This document shows positions 33,771 through 42,765 of a stretch of DNA of 64,000 nucleotides, piece after piece. The notes below the pieces were generated by a model, which did not search any database, had not been told where the DNA came from, and worked only from the letters and a program-made list of their open reading frames with translations. The DNA comes from Erwinia billingiae Eb661 (lineage in GTDB: Bacteria > Pseudomonadota > Gammaproteobacteria > Enterobacterales > Enterobacteriaceae), in NCBI RefSeq assembly GCF_000196615.1, contig NC_014306.1, positions 4,960,001-5,024,000 of the forward strand. The letters run 5' to 3'. The translations under genes were made by a program, and so were the position numbers. Within the stretch, counting starts at the first letter, position 1, and the number at the start of each line of letters is the position of its first letter.

Positions 33771-35286
33771 GGTGACTCTCCTGATGGTCCTGTTCGTGTT
33801 TCAGGAAGGTGGCAAATGCGTCGGTTTCCGGCTGCTGCAGAATCGATGGCGGGCCCTGCTCAATCAGCTGGCCTCCCTGCAGGAACACCACGCGATCCGC
33901 CACGCTGGCGGCGAAGGCCACGTCATGGGTACTGATAATCATGGTGATGCCGGTTTGCGCCAGATTACGGATGGTCTGGTTAACTTCACGCACCAGCTCC
34001 GGATCCAGTGCCGAGGTTGGCTCATCAAACAGCAGAATACGCGGCTCGGCGGCGAGTGCACGGGCGATGCCGACGCGCTGCTGCTGGCCACCGGACAGCT
34101 CGTGCGGCAGGTTGGCAACGAAGTCACCCAGACCCACCGCCCGCAGCGCACGTAAGCCCTTAGCGCGCGCCAGCTCTTCCTGCACGCCCTGCACCCGCAG
34201 CGGAATGCTCATGGCGTTATCCAGCGCGGTCAGATGGTCAAACAGGGCAAAATGCTGGAAGACGATGCCGATGCCGGAACGGGCGCGGTTCATCGGCAGC
34301 AGACGTTCCGGCAGCGCGCGGCCGCTTTCGTCGTAGCCCATGATGTGGCCTTCGGTGGCAATTTTGCCGCTGGAGCGTGGCGTCAGCGCCAGAATCGATT
34401 TCAGCAGCGTACTTTTACCGGAACCGGAGCGGCCCAGCAGCACCACCACTTCGCCACGGCGAATATGCAGCGACAGATCCTTCAACACCGGCTTGCTGCC
34501 GTACTCCACGCACAGGTTGTCGATTTCCAGCACCGTGGCGGCTTTGTTGGTGTCCCAGCGCTGTTTCGGCAGCGCGACCACGTCGGCCTCCACCGGCATC
34601 GGCAATCTCTCCAGACGCAGTCGGGCACGGCGGGCGCGGTCTTCAAGGTTGTAGTGACGCTCAAGCCACCACTGGCCGCCGGCCAGCAGCGAGGAGAGGA
34701 TCATATAGATGCCGCCTGACGCCACCAGCACCGGAATAAACAGGAAGTTCTGGGAAACGATGGTCTGCCCACGCATGGTCAGCTCGTTCACGCCGACCAC
34801 CGAGGCCAGCGAGGTGGATTTCAACAGGCCCACCGCTTCGTTGCCCATGGTTGGCAGAATGGCACGCAGCGCCTGCGGGATAACCACATGGATCATCTCT
34901 TTGGTCCGCGAATAGCCAAAAGCCTGCGCGGCGGTGCGCTGATTGCGATCGGTGGCAAGAATGCCGCCACGGATAATTTCCGCGCAGAAGGCGGTTTCGT
35001 TGATCATCAATGCCAGTAAGGCACTGAGGAAAGGGCTGAAGCGCAGGCCAAACTGCGGTAACACGTTGTACAGCAGGATCAGCTGTAACAGGACCGGCGT
35101 GCCACGCAAAATATAGATATAGACCTGCACAGGAAAACGGATAATCCAGTGGCGGGAGGTGCTGGCCAGCGCCAGAAAGAACCCAATAATCACCCCACCT
35201 GCCAGCGCACCCACCAGCAATTCCAGCGCGATAACGGCACCCTGCCACAGATACGGCAGGGTTAAATACTTCAGAAAATCATCCAC
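33763..35286 (-). CDS. Amino-acid-type ABC importer: permease fused to ATPase
   Basis: 507-residue fusion of two parts that are usually separate. Residues about 1-215 are a HisMQ/GlnP-type permease with about five membrane segments and the EAA-like loop AAQAFGYSRTKEMIHVVIPQ ALRAILP. Residues about 255-500 are a GlnQ-type ATPase with Walker A GRSGSGKST, the signature LSGGQQQRVGIARAL, Walker B ILLFDEPTSALD and a His switch STHDVAFA. The linker is Arg-rich. With the binding protein encoded just upstream it makes a complete polar-amino-acid-family importer. Its stop overlaps the FMN-enzyme start by 8 bp. Confidence 0.9.
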   Translation of the reverse strand: MDDFLKYLTLPYLWQGAVIALELLVGALAGGVIIGFFLALASTSRHWIIRFPVQVYIYILRGTPVLLQLILLYNVLPQFGLRFSPFLSALLALMINETAFCAEIIRGGILATDRNQRTAAQAFGYSRTKEMIHVVIPQALRAILPTMGNEAVGLLKSTSLASVVGVNELTMRGQTIVSQNFLFIPVLVASGGIYMILSSLLAGGQWWLERHYNLEDRARRARLRLERLPMPVEADVVALPKQRWDTNKAATVLEIDNLCVEYGSKPVLKDLSLHIRRGEVVVLLGRSGSGKSTLLKSILALTPRSSGKIATEGHIMGYDESGRALPERLLPMNRARSGIGIVFQHFALFDHLTALDNAMSIPLRVQGVQEELARAKGLRALRAVGLGDFVANLPHELSGGQQQRVGIARALAAEPRILLFDEPTSALDPELVREVNQTIRNLAQTGITMIISTHDVAFAASVADRVVFLQGGQLIEQGPPSILQQPETDAFATFLKHEQDHQESHHA

Positions 35287-35320
35287 GCGCTTTCTCCCGC
35301 TGTCGGACGCTTACCTTACC

Positions 35321-35353
35321 CCGGCCCTGCAGCAGCGTTCGCCGCAGGGCCGG
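35321..35353 (-). promoter_or_regulatory. Intercistronic 10-bp hairpin between binding-protein and transporter genes
   Basis: CCGGCCCTGC (35321-35330) and GCAGGGCCGG (35344-35353) are perfectly complementary around a 13-nt loop. No T-run follows. It sits in the 87-bp gap after the binding-protein gene, where stable hairpins often protect the upstream mRNA and raise binding-protein levels over transporter levels. Confidence 0.6.
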
Positions 35354-35373
35354 TCGTTCACTGACCTTACGGC

Positions 35374-36258
35374 TTACCCTTTATCGACGGCGATACGCTG
35401 TGCGCTGGCGCCCTGGCCCCAGTAATCCAGCAGTTTTTTCTGCGCGCCGCTCTCCTGGATCACTTTCATCGCATCCAGCACCGCATGACGCATCACGGTG
35501 TTGTCTTTGGCGATTGGGAAACCGACCATGATTGGCAGGTCGACGGTGAAGGCGGTGTCGAAGCCTGGGTCGGCCTTGGCAATTTCACGCGCGGAGCCCG
35601 CTTCGGTCAGGTAGATATCCGCACGGCCGCTTTTGATCGCCTGAATGCTGTTATCGGTGTTTTGCACCATCAGCATGCCCACTTCCGGCTTACCGGCCGC
35701 TTTGCATTTTGCCGTCTGCTCCGGCACCAGCTTGGTGGCTTCGTAAGTGCCGGCCGCCGCCGCGACGGTTTTGCCGCACAGGTCATCGGCAGAGAGGATG
35801 TTCTTCGGGTTGCCTTTGGCGACGATCGAACCGTCCTGCACCTGTACCGATGCCACAAACGCAATCTGCTTCAGACGTTCAGGGGTGACGTACAGCATCG
35901 GGCCGATATCGGCACGGCCGCTGGAGATCGAGGTCAGCAGCACGTTGAACGAACCGTTCTGATAGGTGTGCTTGAAGCCCAGGCAGCCGCCGATGCGATC
36001 GAACAGCGACGGGTCCAGACCTTCAATCACCGTTGGATCGGCCGCAGATGGCGCTTCGAAGCCTTTGGTGTAGCCGCCCAGACCCACCACCACGTCCTTG
36101 CCAACCAGCGAAGGATATTTGGTTTGCAGCGTTTTACACTGCGCCATCGCACCGAACGCGTCGGCGGAAGGTGTAACCGGGTCCGCAGCCTGCGCGGAGA
36201 GAGAGACCAGTGCGCCGGTCAGACCGGATACGAACAAAGCGATGCGTGCTAATTTCAT
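35374..36258 (-). CDS. Periplasmic amino-acid-type substrate-binding protein
   Basis: 294-residue family-3 solute-binding protein. The signal peptide MKLARIALFVSGLTGALVSL ends SAQAADP. The mature protein has VVVGLGGYTKGFEAPSAADP, IGGCLGFKHTYQNGSFNVLL, SGRADIGPMLYVTPERLKQI and SGRADIYLTEAGSAREIAK, the two-lobe pattern of polar amino acid and opine binders. ATG 36258 has AGGGG upstream. It partners the permease-ATPase fusion downstream; the ligand is unknown. Confidence 0.88.
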   Translation of the reverse strand: MKLARIALFVSGLTGALVSLSAQAADPVTPSADAFGAMAQCKTLQTKYPSLVGKDVVVGLGGYTKGFEAPSAADPTVIEGLDPSLFDRIGGCLGFKHTYQNGSFNVLLTSISSGRADIGPMLYVTPERLKQIAFVASVQVQDGSIVAKGNPKNILSADDLCGKTVAAAAGTYEATKLVPEQTAKCKAAGKPEVGMLMVQNTDNSIQAIKSGRADIYLTEAGSAREIAKADPGFDTAFTVDLPIMVGFPIAKDNTVMRHAVLDAMKVIQESGAQKKLLDYWGQGASAQRIAVDKG

Positions 36259-36349
36259 GAAAAGATTCCCCTGGTGCTGGTATGTGTGGAAGCGATGACC
36301 TGCAAGAAATGAATCACGTTCGACTGCGTTTGTTGGTGTTGGCGTAAGA

Positions 36350-37327
36350 TCAATAACCGTTCTCTTTACTCACCCGGTTTATAAGCGGCTCTTTGGCCAG
36401 GTACCGTTCGAGGTTCTGCTCGAACAACGTCAGGCAACCGTCGAGATAGGCGCCGTGGTCGTCCAGACTGCAATGCGGCGTGATGATCAGCCGCGGGCAC
36501 TGCCAGAGCGCGTCGCCTTGCGGCAGCGGCTCCTCGTTAAACACATCCAGTACGGCACCGGCCAGTTGCCCGGCGGTCAGCATGTCGCTGAGGGCGTCGT
36601 AGTCAAAAACCCTGGCCCGACCGACGACGATCACCCCGGCACGCGCCGGTAATGTCGCCAGGCGTTGACGGCTGAACAGCCCGTCGGTGGCAGGCGTCAG
36701 CGGCAGCGTGGAGACCAGCACATCGGTATCGGCCAGTTCGGCATCCACGTCGGCGATGCGGATACAGCGCGCAACGTCAGCGGTGGTCTCTCCGCTGCGG
36801 GTCACGCCCGTTACCTGATAGCCCTGACGGGTCAGTAACGCTGCGGCGGCTGAGCCGATGCCGCCCAGCCCAAGCAGCAGCACTTTTTTACCGCGCGCGC
36901 AGCCGCCGAAAGTCGGACGCCACTGCTGACCGGCCTGATCCTGCAGAAAGCCGGGAATGCCGTAGTTGAACATCAGCGCCGACATCAGAATAAACTCCGC
37001 ACCTTTGTCGCCATGCACCCCGGAAGCGTTGGTGAGCTGCACCGCGTCTGGCCACTTCTCCAGCCAGCTCTCCACGCCCGCCGACATCACCTGCACCCAG
37101 CCGAGCGTTGAGGCGGATGACAGATGCTGATACAGCGGGAATTTGCGGCCGGCCCAGACGATATCGGCCGCCGTTAAAAAGTCGGCGATCCGCTGCGGAT
37201 CGCTGTTTTCACTCAGCGTAAAGCGTCCGCGCAACGCCGGGTTGGCTTCCAGACGTTGCATCAGCACGGCCTGCGGCAGTTGCAGCGCGTCAGGGCCGGC
37301 CGGGTCGTTTTCAATGTGAATATGCAT
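36350..37327 (-). CDS. D-isomer-specific 2-hydroxyacid dehydrogenase (GhrA-like)
   Basis: 325-residue NAD(P)-dependent reductase of 2-oxo acids such as glyoxylate or hydroxypyruvate. The Rossmann motif is LLGLGGIGSAAAALL near residue 151. The catalytic set appears as an Arg in VVGRARVFDYDAL, a Glu in FNEEPLPQGD and His285 in IITPHCSLDDHG. The region around the Arg is atypical (VGRAR where INxxRG is usual). It lies 16 bp after the RidA gene. Its place in the operon suggests reduction of a 2-oxo acid made in the pathway. Confidence 0.87.
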   Translation of the reverse strand: MHIHIENDPAGPDALQLPQAVLMQRLEANPALRGRFTLSENSDPQRIADFLTAADIVWAGRKFPLYQHLSSASTLGWVQVMSAGVESWLEKWPDAVQLTNASGVHGDKGAEFILMSALMFNYGIPGFLQDQAGQQWRPTFGGCARGKKVLLLGLGGIGSAAAALLTRQGYQVTGVTRSGETTADVARCIRIADVDAELADTDVLVSTLPLTPATDGLFSRQRLATLPARAGVIVVGRARVFDYDALSDMLTAGQLAGAVLDVFNEEPLPQGDALWQCPRLIITPHCSLDDHGAYLDGCLTLFEQNLERYLAKEPLINRVSKENGY

Positions 37328-37343
37328 GCTGTTCTCCCGCGTC

Positions 37344-37736
37344 TCAGCGCATTGCCGTCACTTCCATCTCAACCAGTAAATCCGGGTGGTTGAGCTGGAT
37401 GCCGACCGTGGCACGGGCCGGGAACGGGAAGGTGAAGTAGCCGGCGTAGACGTCATTCAGCTGCGAGAACAGCGACAGGTCGGTGAGGAAAATGGTGACG
37501 CGAACCACGTTGTCGAAGGTCATGTCAGCCTGGCTCAGCAGGTCACCGACGTTTTTAAGCACCTGGTGGGTCTGTTCCTGAATGGTGTTGCCGACGATGG
37601 TCGCGGTGTAGGGGTCAATCGCCACCTGGCCGGAAATGAACAGCATCGGTTCATGCAGTACCGCAGCCGACAGCGGCGCGGGGCCCATCGGACGGTCTTC
37701 CGGATTCATACCTGGGTAGCAAATAGCCTTTTTCAT
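37344..37736 (-). CDS. RidA/YjgF/UK114-family protein (imine/enamine deaminase)
   Basis: 130-residue Rid-superfamily protein, first gene of the nine-gene operon. PAPLSAAVLHEPMLFISGQV AIDPYTATIVGNTIQEQTHQ (continuous) and the Arg-containing PFPARATVGIQLNHPDLLVE MEVTA are the family signature; the Arg that binds the imino acid carboxylate is present. Rid proteins hydrolyse 2-imino acids, and operon-encoded ones often serve pathways where an amino group is oxidised. That suggests an amine or amino acid oxidation step here, possibly tied to the FMN enzyme. Confidence 0.88.
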   Translation of the reverse strand: MKKAICYPGMNPEDRPMGPAPLSAAVLHEPMLFISGQVAIDPYTATIVGNTIQEQTHQVLKNVGDLLSQADMTFDNVVRVTIFLTDLSLFSQLNDVYAGYFTFPFPARATVGIQLNHPDLLVEMEVTAMR

Positions 37737-37769
37737 ATGCGTCTCATCGTGCGGTTGATGCAGCCAAAT

Positions 37770-37779
37770 TCGTATACGA
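37770..37779. promoter_or_regulatory. Candidate GntR (FCD) operator 1, TCGTATACGA
   Basis: Perfect 10-bp palindrome with a GTATAC core, 34 bp upstream of the RidA ATG, placed to block the operon promoter. FCD regulators such as UxuR and ExuR use GTATAC-centred sites. Confidence 0.5.
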
Positions 37780-37950
37780 TTAGACGAAAGTCAACGCGCG
37801 AATTTTCACCAACCGGTCAGTTTTGCTACGCTGGTATGGTGATCGCGGTCGACAAAGTGCGTGGGATTTCGAATTAAAGGGGTGTTAAATCATTTGCTTA
37901 GGGATTATCGCCCGTTCTCTGTTGACGGCGAAAAAAGCGGCTGGACAGAA

Positions 37951-37960
37951 CGTATACGAT
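37951..37960. promoter_or_regulatory. Candidate GntR (FCD) operator 2, CGTATACGAT
   Basis: Second copy of the same ten bases, 180 bp from the first, with an 8-bp perfect palindrome CGTATACG. Paired sites at this distance could support looping repression. Confidence 0.4.
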
Positions 37961-38129
37961 TTTCTGATGATAGCGCCTGGCGGGGTAATCAGCAGCAGAA
38001 TGCGCCGATCTGCCAGGCTGTTGAGGCGCTGTCTGGCTATTGCCCGTTACAGCGGGCTGACACTCTGGCGGTCAAAGGGTATACTGACGCCCACTTTTTA
38101 TAACCTCTCGTATCGCGTGCGGATCCAAC

Positions 38130-39044
38130 ATGCAAAAGTTTGATACTAAAACCTTTCAGGGACTGATCCTGACCTTACAGGATTACTGGGCTCGCCAGGG
38201 CTGCACCATTGTTCAACCACTGGACATGGAAGTCGGCGCCGGCACCTCTCACCCCATGACCTGCCTGCGTGCGTTAGGCCCTGAGCCGATTGCGGCCGCC
38301 TACGTTCAGCCGTCACGCCGTCCAACCGATGGACGCTACGGCGAGAACCCGAACCGTCTGCAGCACTACTACCAGTTCCAGGTGATCATCAAGCCTTCAC
38401 CGGACAACATTCAGGAGCTGTACCTGGGCTCGCTGAAAGAGTTGGGCATGGACCCGACCATTCACGATATCCGTTTCGTGGAAGATAACTGGGAGAACCC
38501 AACGCTGGGCGCATGGGGCCTGGGCTGGGAAGTGTGGCTGAACGGCATGGAAGTGACGCAGTTCACCTACTTCCAGCAGGTTGGCGGCATGGAGTGCAAG
38601 CCGGTCACCGGTGAGATCACCTACGGTCTGGAGCGTCTGGCAATGTATATCCAGGGCGTGGACAGCGTTTACGATCTGGTCTGGAGCGACGGCCCGCTGG
38701 GCACCACCACGTACGGCGACGTGTTCCATCAGAACGAAGTGGAGCAGTCCACCTACAACTTCGAATACGCCGACGTCGACTTCCTGTTTACCTGCTTCGA
38801 GCAGTACGAGAAAGAGGCACAAAGCCTGCTGGCGCTGGAGAAACCTCTGCCGCTGCCGGCCTACGAACGCATTCTGAAAGCGGGCCACACCTTCAACCTG
38901 CTTGATGCGCGTAAAGCCATTTCCGTCACCGAGCGTCAGCGCTACATTCTGCGCATTCGCACCCTGACCAAAGCCGTGGCTGAAGCCTACTATGCGTCTC
39001 GCGAGGCGCTTGGCTTCCCGATGTGCAATAACAAGAAAAAATAA
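38130..39044 (+). CDS. glyQ: Glycyl-tRNA synthetase alpha subunit
   Basis: Alpha chain of the bacterial alpha2-beta2 glycyl-tRNA synthetase, carrying the class II aminoacylation core. The 304-residue product (E. coli 303) is nearly identical to enteric Gly[81 protein letters not shown]. It is followed by glyS after 9 bp. Essential housekeeping gene. Confidence 0.98.
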   Translation: MQKFDTKTFQGLILTLQDYWARQGCTIVQPLDMEVGAGTSHPMTCLRALGPEPIAAAYVQPSRRPTDGRYGENPNRLQHYYQFQVIIKPSPDNIQELYLGSLKELGMDPTIHDIRFVEDNWENPTLGAWGLGWEVWLNGMEVTQFTYFQQVGGMECKPVTGEITYGLERLAMYIQGVDSVYDLVWSDGPLGTTTYGDVFHQNEVEQSTYNFEYADVDFLFTCFEQYEKEAQSLLALEKPLPLPAYERILKAGHTFNLLDARKAISVTERQRYILRIRTLTKAVAEAYYASREALGFPMCNNKKK

Positions 39045-39053
39045 GAGGCCGCC

Positions 39054-41123
39054 ATGACTGAGAAAACTTTTCTGGTGGAGATCGGCACCGAAGAGCTGCC
39101 ACCAAAGGCACTGCGTAATCTTGCTGAATCCTTTGCTGCCCACTTCACCGCCGAGCTGGACACCGCGGGCCTGACCCACGGCGCAGTGAGCTGGTATGCC
39201 GCGCCGCGCCGCCTGGCGCTGAAAGTCGCCAACCTGAGCGCCGCACAGCCCGATCGTGAAGTTGAAAAACGCGGCCCGGCGATTGCCGCTGCGTTTGACG
39301 CCAACGGCGTGGCCACCAAAGCCGCCGAAGGCTGGGCTCGGGGTTGCGGCATCACGGTCGACCAGGCCGAGCGTCTGAGCACCGACAAAGGCGAATGGCT
39401 GCTGTATCGCGCCCAGGTGACCGGCGAAAGCGCCCAGTCGCTGCTGCCGGCGATGGTCAGCACCTCACTGGCAAAACTGCCGATCCCGAAACTGATGCGC
39501 TGGGGCGATTCCGACGTGCAGTTTGTCCGTCCGGTTCACACCGTGACGCTGCTGCTGGGCGACGAAAGTCTGCCGGCGACCATTCTTGGCGTGGCGTCTG
39601 GCCGCACCATCCGTGGTCACCGCTTTATGGGCGAGCCTGAATTCACCATCGATAATGCTGACCAGTACCCGCAGATCCTGCTGGAGCGCGGCAAGGTGCA
39701 GGCGGACTATGAAGTGCGTAAAGCGCAGATTAAAGCCGATGCTGAAGCGGCCGCCCGCGAAATCGGCGGCGTGGCAGATTTAAGCGACAGCCTGCTGGAA
39801 GAAGTCACCTCGCTGGTCGAATGGCCGGTGGTGCTGACCGCGAAGTTCGAAGAGAAATTCCTCGCGGTGCCGGCCGAAGCGCTGGTCTACACCATGAAGG
39901 GCGATCAGAAGTACTTCCCGGTCTACGATACCGCGGGCAAACTGCTGCCAAACTTTATCTTCGTCACCAATATCGTGTCGAAAGATCCGCAGCAGATTAT
40001 CTCCGGAAACGAGAAGGTGGTGCGTCCGCGTCTGGCCGATGCCGAGTTCTTCTTCAACTCAGACCGTAAAAAGCGTCTGGAAGATAACCTGCCGCGTCTG
40101 GAAACCGTGCTGTTCCAGAAAGAGCTGGGTACGCTGCGTGACAAAACCGACCGTATTCAGGCGCTGGCAGGCTGGATTGCCGGACAGATCGGTGCGGATG
40201 TTAACCATGCGACCCGTGCTGGCCTGCTGTCCAAGTGTGATCTGATGACCAACATGGTCTTCGAGTTCACCGACACCCAGGGCGTGATGGGCATGCACTA
40301 TGCGCGTCACGATGGCGAAGCAGAAGACGTGGCGGTGGCGCTGAACGAGCAGTATCAGCCGCGTTTTGCCGGTGACGATCTGCCCTCCAACCCGGTTGCC
40401 TGCGCGCTGGCTATCGCCGACAAAATGGATACGCTGGCCGGTATTTTCGGCATCGGCCAACATCCGAAAGGCGATAAAGACCCGTTCGCACTGCGCCGTG
40501 CCGCGCTGGGCGTGCTGCGTATTATCGTCGAGAAGAACCTGCCGCTGGATCTGCAAACGCTGACCGAAGAAGCCGTGCGTCTGTATGGCAGCAAGCTCAG
40601 CAACGGCAAGGTGGTCGACGAAGTGATCGACTTTATGCTGGGTCGTTTCCGCACCTGGTATCAGGAAGAAGGCCACAGCGTGGATACCATCCAGGCCGTA
40701 CTGGCGCGTCGCCCAACCCGTCCGGCAGACTTCAACGCCCGTATGAAGGCGGTGTCGCACTTCCGTACGCTGGAAGAGGCTGCCACGCTGGCGGCGGCGA
40801 ACAAGCGCGTCTCCAACATTCTCGCCAAGGCTACCGAGCCGCTGAATGACAGCGTGTCGGCGTCCCTGCTGAAAGAGAACGAAGAGATCCAGCTGGCGAC
40901 ATACGTCTCCGCGCTGACCAGCAAACTGCAGCCTTACTTTGCAGAAGGCCGTTATCAGGATGCGTTAATTGAGCTGGCTCAGCTGCGCACCGCTGTCGAC
41001 AACTTCTTCGAGAAAGTGATGGTGAATGCCGAAGAGCGTGAAGTACGGATTAACCGCCTGACGCTGCTGGCCAAACTGCGTGAGCTGTTCCTGCAGGTTG
41101 CGGACATTTCGCTGCTGCAGTAA
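39054..41123 (+). CDS. glyS: Glycyl-tRNA synthetase beta subunit
   Basis: Beta chain involved in tRNA recognition. The 689 residues equal the E. coli length. The start [20 protein letters not shown], the central [20 protein letters not shown], the HD-like [30 protein letters not shown] (continuous) and the C-terminal anticodon-binding-like region ending [13 protein letters not shown] are all conserved. It is co-transcribed with glyQ and closed by a strong bidirectional terminator. Confidence 0.98.
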   Translation: MTEKTFLVEIGTEELPPKALRNLAESFAAHFTAELDTAGLTHGAVSWYAAPRRLALKVANLSAAQPDREVEKRGPAIAAAFDANGVATKAAEGWARGCGITVDQAERLSTDKGEWLLYRAQVTGESAQSLLPAMVSTSLAKLPIPKLMRWGDSDVQFVRPVHTVTLLLGDESLPATILGVASGRTIRGHRFMGEPEFTIDNADQYPQILLERGKVQADYEVRKAQIKADAEAAAREIGGVADLSDSLLEEVTSLVEWPVVLTAKFEEKFLAVPAEALVYTMKGDQKYFPVYDTAGKLLPNFIFVTNIVSKDPQQIISGNEKVVRPRLADAEFFFNSDRKKRLEDNLPRLETVLFQKELGTLRDKTDRIQALAGWIAGQIGADVNHATRAGLLSKCDLMTNMVFEFTDTQGVMGMHYARHDGEAEDVAVALNEQYQPRFAGDDLPSNPVACALAIADKMDTLAGIFGIGQHPKGDKDPFALRRAALGVLRIIVEKNLPLDLQTLTEEAVRLYGSKLSNGKVVDEVIDFMLGRFRTWYQEEGHSVDTIQAVLARRPTRPADFNARMKAVSHFRTLEEAATLAAANKRVSNILAKATEPLNDSVSASLLKENEEIQLATYVSALTSKLQPYFAEGRYQDALIELAQLRTAVDNFFEKVMVNAEEREVRINRLTLLAKLRELFLQVADISLLQ

Positions 41124-41167
41124 GCGTGAAATCAGCGGGTGGGTTGTTTGCATCCACTGGTACATAT

Positions 41168-41197
41168 AAAAAGGGCGGGATAATTCCCGCCCTTTTT
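41168..41197. terminator. Bidirectional terminator between glyS and the alcohol dehydrogenase gene
   Basis: AAAAAGGGCGGGA, loop TAAT, TCCCGCCCTTTTT. T-runs are present on both strands, serving both convergent genes. Confidence 0.9.
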
Positions 41198-41225
41198 GAT
41201 CGCTTTAGTCGCGTTATCGCCGACG

Positions 41226-42278
41226 TTAGCTGCGTTTAGAGGCTTTCATATCGATCACGAAGCGGTACTTCACATCCCCTTTCAGCATCCGCTCAAACGC
41301 CATTTCCACCTGATCCAAAGTAATCACTTCCACATCGGAGACGATGTTGTGCTCACCACAGAAATCCAGCATCTGCTGCGTTTCCTGAATGCTGCCGATT
41401 GAGGTGCCGGAAATGCTCAGGCGCTTGAAAACAATCGGCGTGACGTTTGGCGACGGGTGCGGCGCGTCCGGGATGCCCACCAACACCAGATGACCGTTGG
41501 TCTTCAGCGTATGCAGATACATATCCAGATCGTGCGGCGCGGCAACGCAATCCAGAATCATATCGAGGCTGTTGGCTTCGGCCGCCATCTGCGCGGCGTC
41601 TTTCGACACCACCACTTTACTGGCACCCAGACGCAGCGCATCGGCACCTTTGGCGGGTGAGGTGGTAAACAGCACCACTTCCGCGCCCAGCGCGCTCGCC
41701 AGTTTCACCGCCATATGGCCCAGGCCACCCAGACCGATCACGCCAACGCGCTGGCCAGGCTGCACGTTCCAGTGTTTCAGCGGTGACCAGGTGGTGACGC
41801 CCGCGCACAGCAGCGGCGCAACCGCATTCAGCGGCAGATTTTCCGGAACGTTAACCACAAATTTGCCGTCGACCACGATGCTTTCGGAGTAGCCACCGAA
41901 GGTTTTGCCGCCGATGGTTTTCTCGTCCGCGTTATAGGTTGCGGTGAAGCCGGCTTCGCAGTACTGCTCTTCGCCCTGATGGCACTGTGAGCAATGTCCG
42001 CAGGAATCGACCATCACGCCGACACCCACCAGATCGCCGGCCTTAAACGCGGTGACGTCCTTGCCGGTGCCGATCACGCGACCCACGATTTCATGACCCG
42101 GCACTAACGGGAACTGGCTGACGCCCCACTCATTGCGCGCCATATGCAGGTCAGAGTGGCACACGCCACAGTAGTGGATATCGATATGCACATCGCCAGC
42201 CTGCAGCTCACGGCGTTGAAATTCAAAAGGTTCGAGGGGAGTTGTCGCAGACGTTGCTGCCAGACCATATACCTGCAT
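41226..42278 (-). CDS. Zinc-dependent alcohol dehydrogenase / aldehyde reductase (YahK-like)
   Basis: 350-residue medium-chain dehydrogenase of the cinnamyl-alcohol-dehydrogenase group that includes E. coli YahK. Catalytic zinc ligands are in YCGVCHSDLHMARNEW and VPGHEIVGRV; the structural-zinc cysteines are in DSCGHCSQCHQGEEQYC; the nucleotide fold is VGVIGLGGLGHMAVKLA. It ends MLKGDVKYRFVIDMKASKRS. The start ATG 42278 begins MQVYGLAA; the in-frame extension to 42437 has no family similarity. These enzymes usually reduce aldehydes with NADPH. It is monocistronic as far as I can see. Confidence 0.9.
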   Translation of the reverse strand: MQVYGLAATSATTPLEPFEFQRRELQAGDVHIDIHYCGVCHSDLHMARNEWGVSQFPLVPGHEIVGRVIGTGKDVTAFKAGDLVGVGVMVDSCGHCSQCHQGEEQYCEAGFTATYNADEKTIGGKTFGGYSESIVVDGKFVVNVPENLPLNAVAPLLCAGVTTWSPLKHWNVQPGQRVGVIGLGGLGHMAVKLASALGAEVVLFTTSPAKGADALRLGASKVVVSKDAAQMAAEANSLDMILDCVAAPHDLDMYLHTLKTNGHLVLVGIPDAPHPSPNVTPIVFKRLSISGTSIGSIQETQQMLDFCGEHNIVSDVEVITLDQVEMAFERMLKGDVKYRFVIDMKASKRS

Positions 42279-42510
42279 GGGGGATGCGCCTTGTTTTGCA
42301 AAGCGGCGTAGAGTAGTGAAATGCGGCGGTGAGGGCAAGGCGGAAGTGTAAATTGGAATATCTGACTCGCATTCATACACGGATTTGTCATTTTCCATTA
42401 GCCGAACAATTATTCTGCCGTTAACTCCGTCATCCATGCCGGAAGTTCGCTGGATTTTATCTGTGATAAGATTGTATGATTAGTAGGCAAGTGGTAACAG
42501 GAGGCTAAAT

Positions 42511-42765
42511 ATGGCCGATATGAAATTTATGACTGCGGAAAGTGTGCTCGAACGCACCACGTTGGGAAGGCCCAACGAAGTCCTCCGTCACAGGAAAGCG
42601 CGTGCACTAAAACGTGCTTACGCTAGTGCAACCAGAGTGGTGGTCCGTGTTCCCGTGACTTCGGGTCATGGCATCTCTGAAGAACGCGCGATGGAAATTT
42701 CTCAGCAGTTTGTCGATTTGTACGAAAACAAAGATAAACGTAAGAGAGGATTTAAGCGGGCATGA
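42511..42765 (+). CDS. Small basic protein upstream of YafO-like toxin; probable antitoxin
   Basis: 84-residue protein, not recognised. It begins MADMKFMTAESVLERTTLGR, is rich in Arg/Lys and ends KDKRKRGFKRA. It does not resemble the Phd/YefM fold of E. coli YafN. ATG 42511 has CAGGAGG upstream. Its stop overlaps the next start by 4 bp (ATGA), the usual coupling of antitoxin and toxin genes. The antitoxin role is inferred only from that layout. Confidence 0.6.
   Translation: MADMKFMTAESVLERTTLGRPNEVLRHRKARALKRAYASATRVVVRVPVTSGHGISEERAMEISQQFVDLYENKDKRKRGFKRA

Larger units (their letters stand above)
37737..38129. promoter_or_regulatory. Divergent promoter region between nine-gene operon and glyQ
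   Basis: 393 bp between the divergent RidA and glyQ genes. It contains two copies of CGTATACGAT, at 37771-37780 and 37951-37960. A short in-frame stretch at 37861-38103 shows no family resemblance and is not called. The glyQ promoter must lie in the right half. Confidence 0.5.

Noticed and set aside
37861..38103. Short plus-strand frame before glyQ
   Set aside because: No ribosome site, no family resemblance, and it overlaps the putative regulatory palindrome region.
38397..39179. 260-codon minus-strand frame across the glyQ-glyS junction
   Set aside because: Antisense to two near-identical housekeeping genes; no plausible product.
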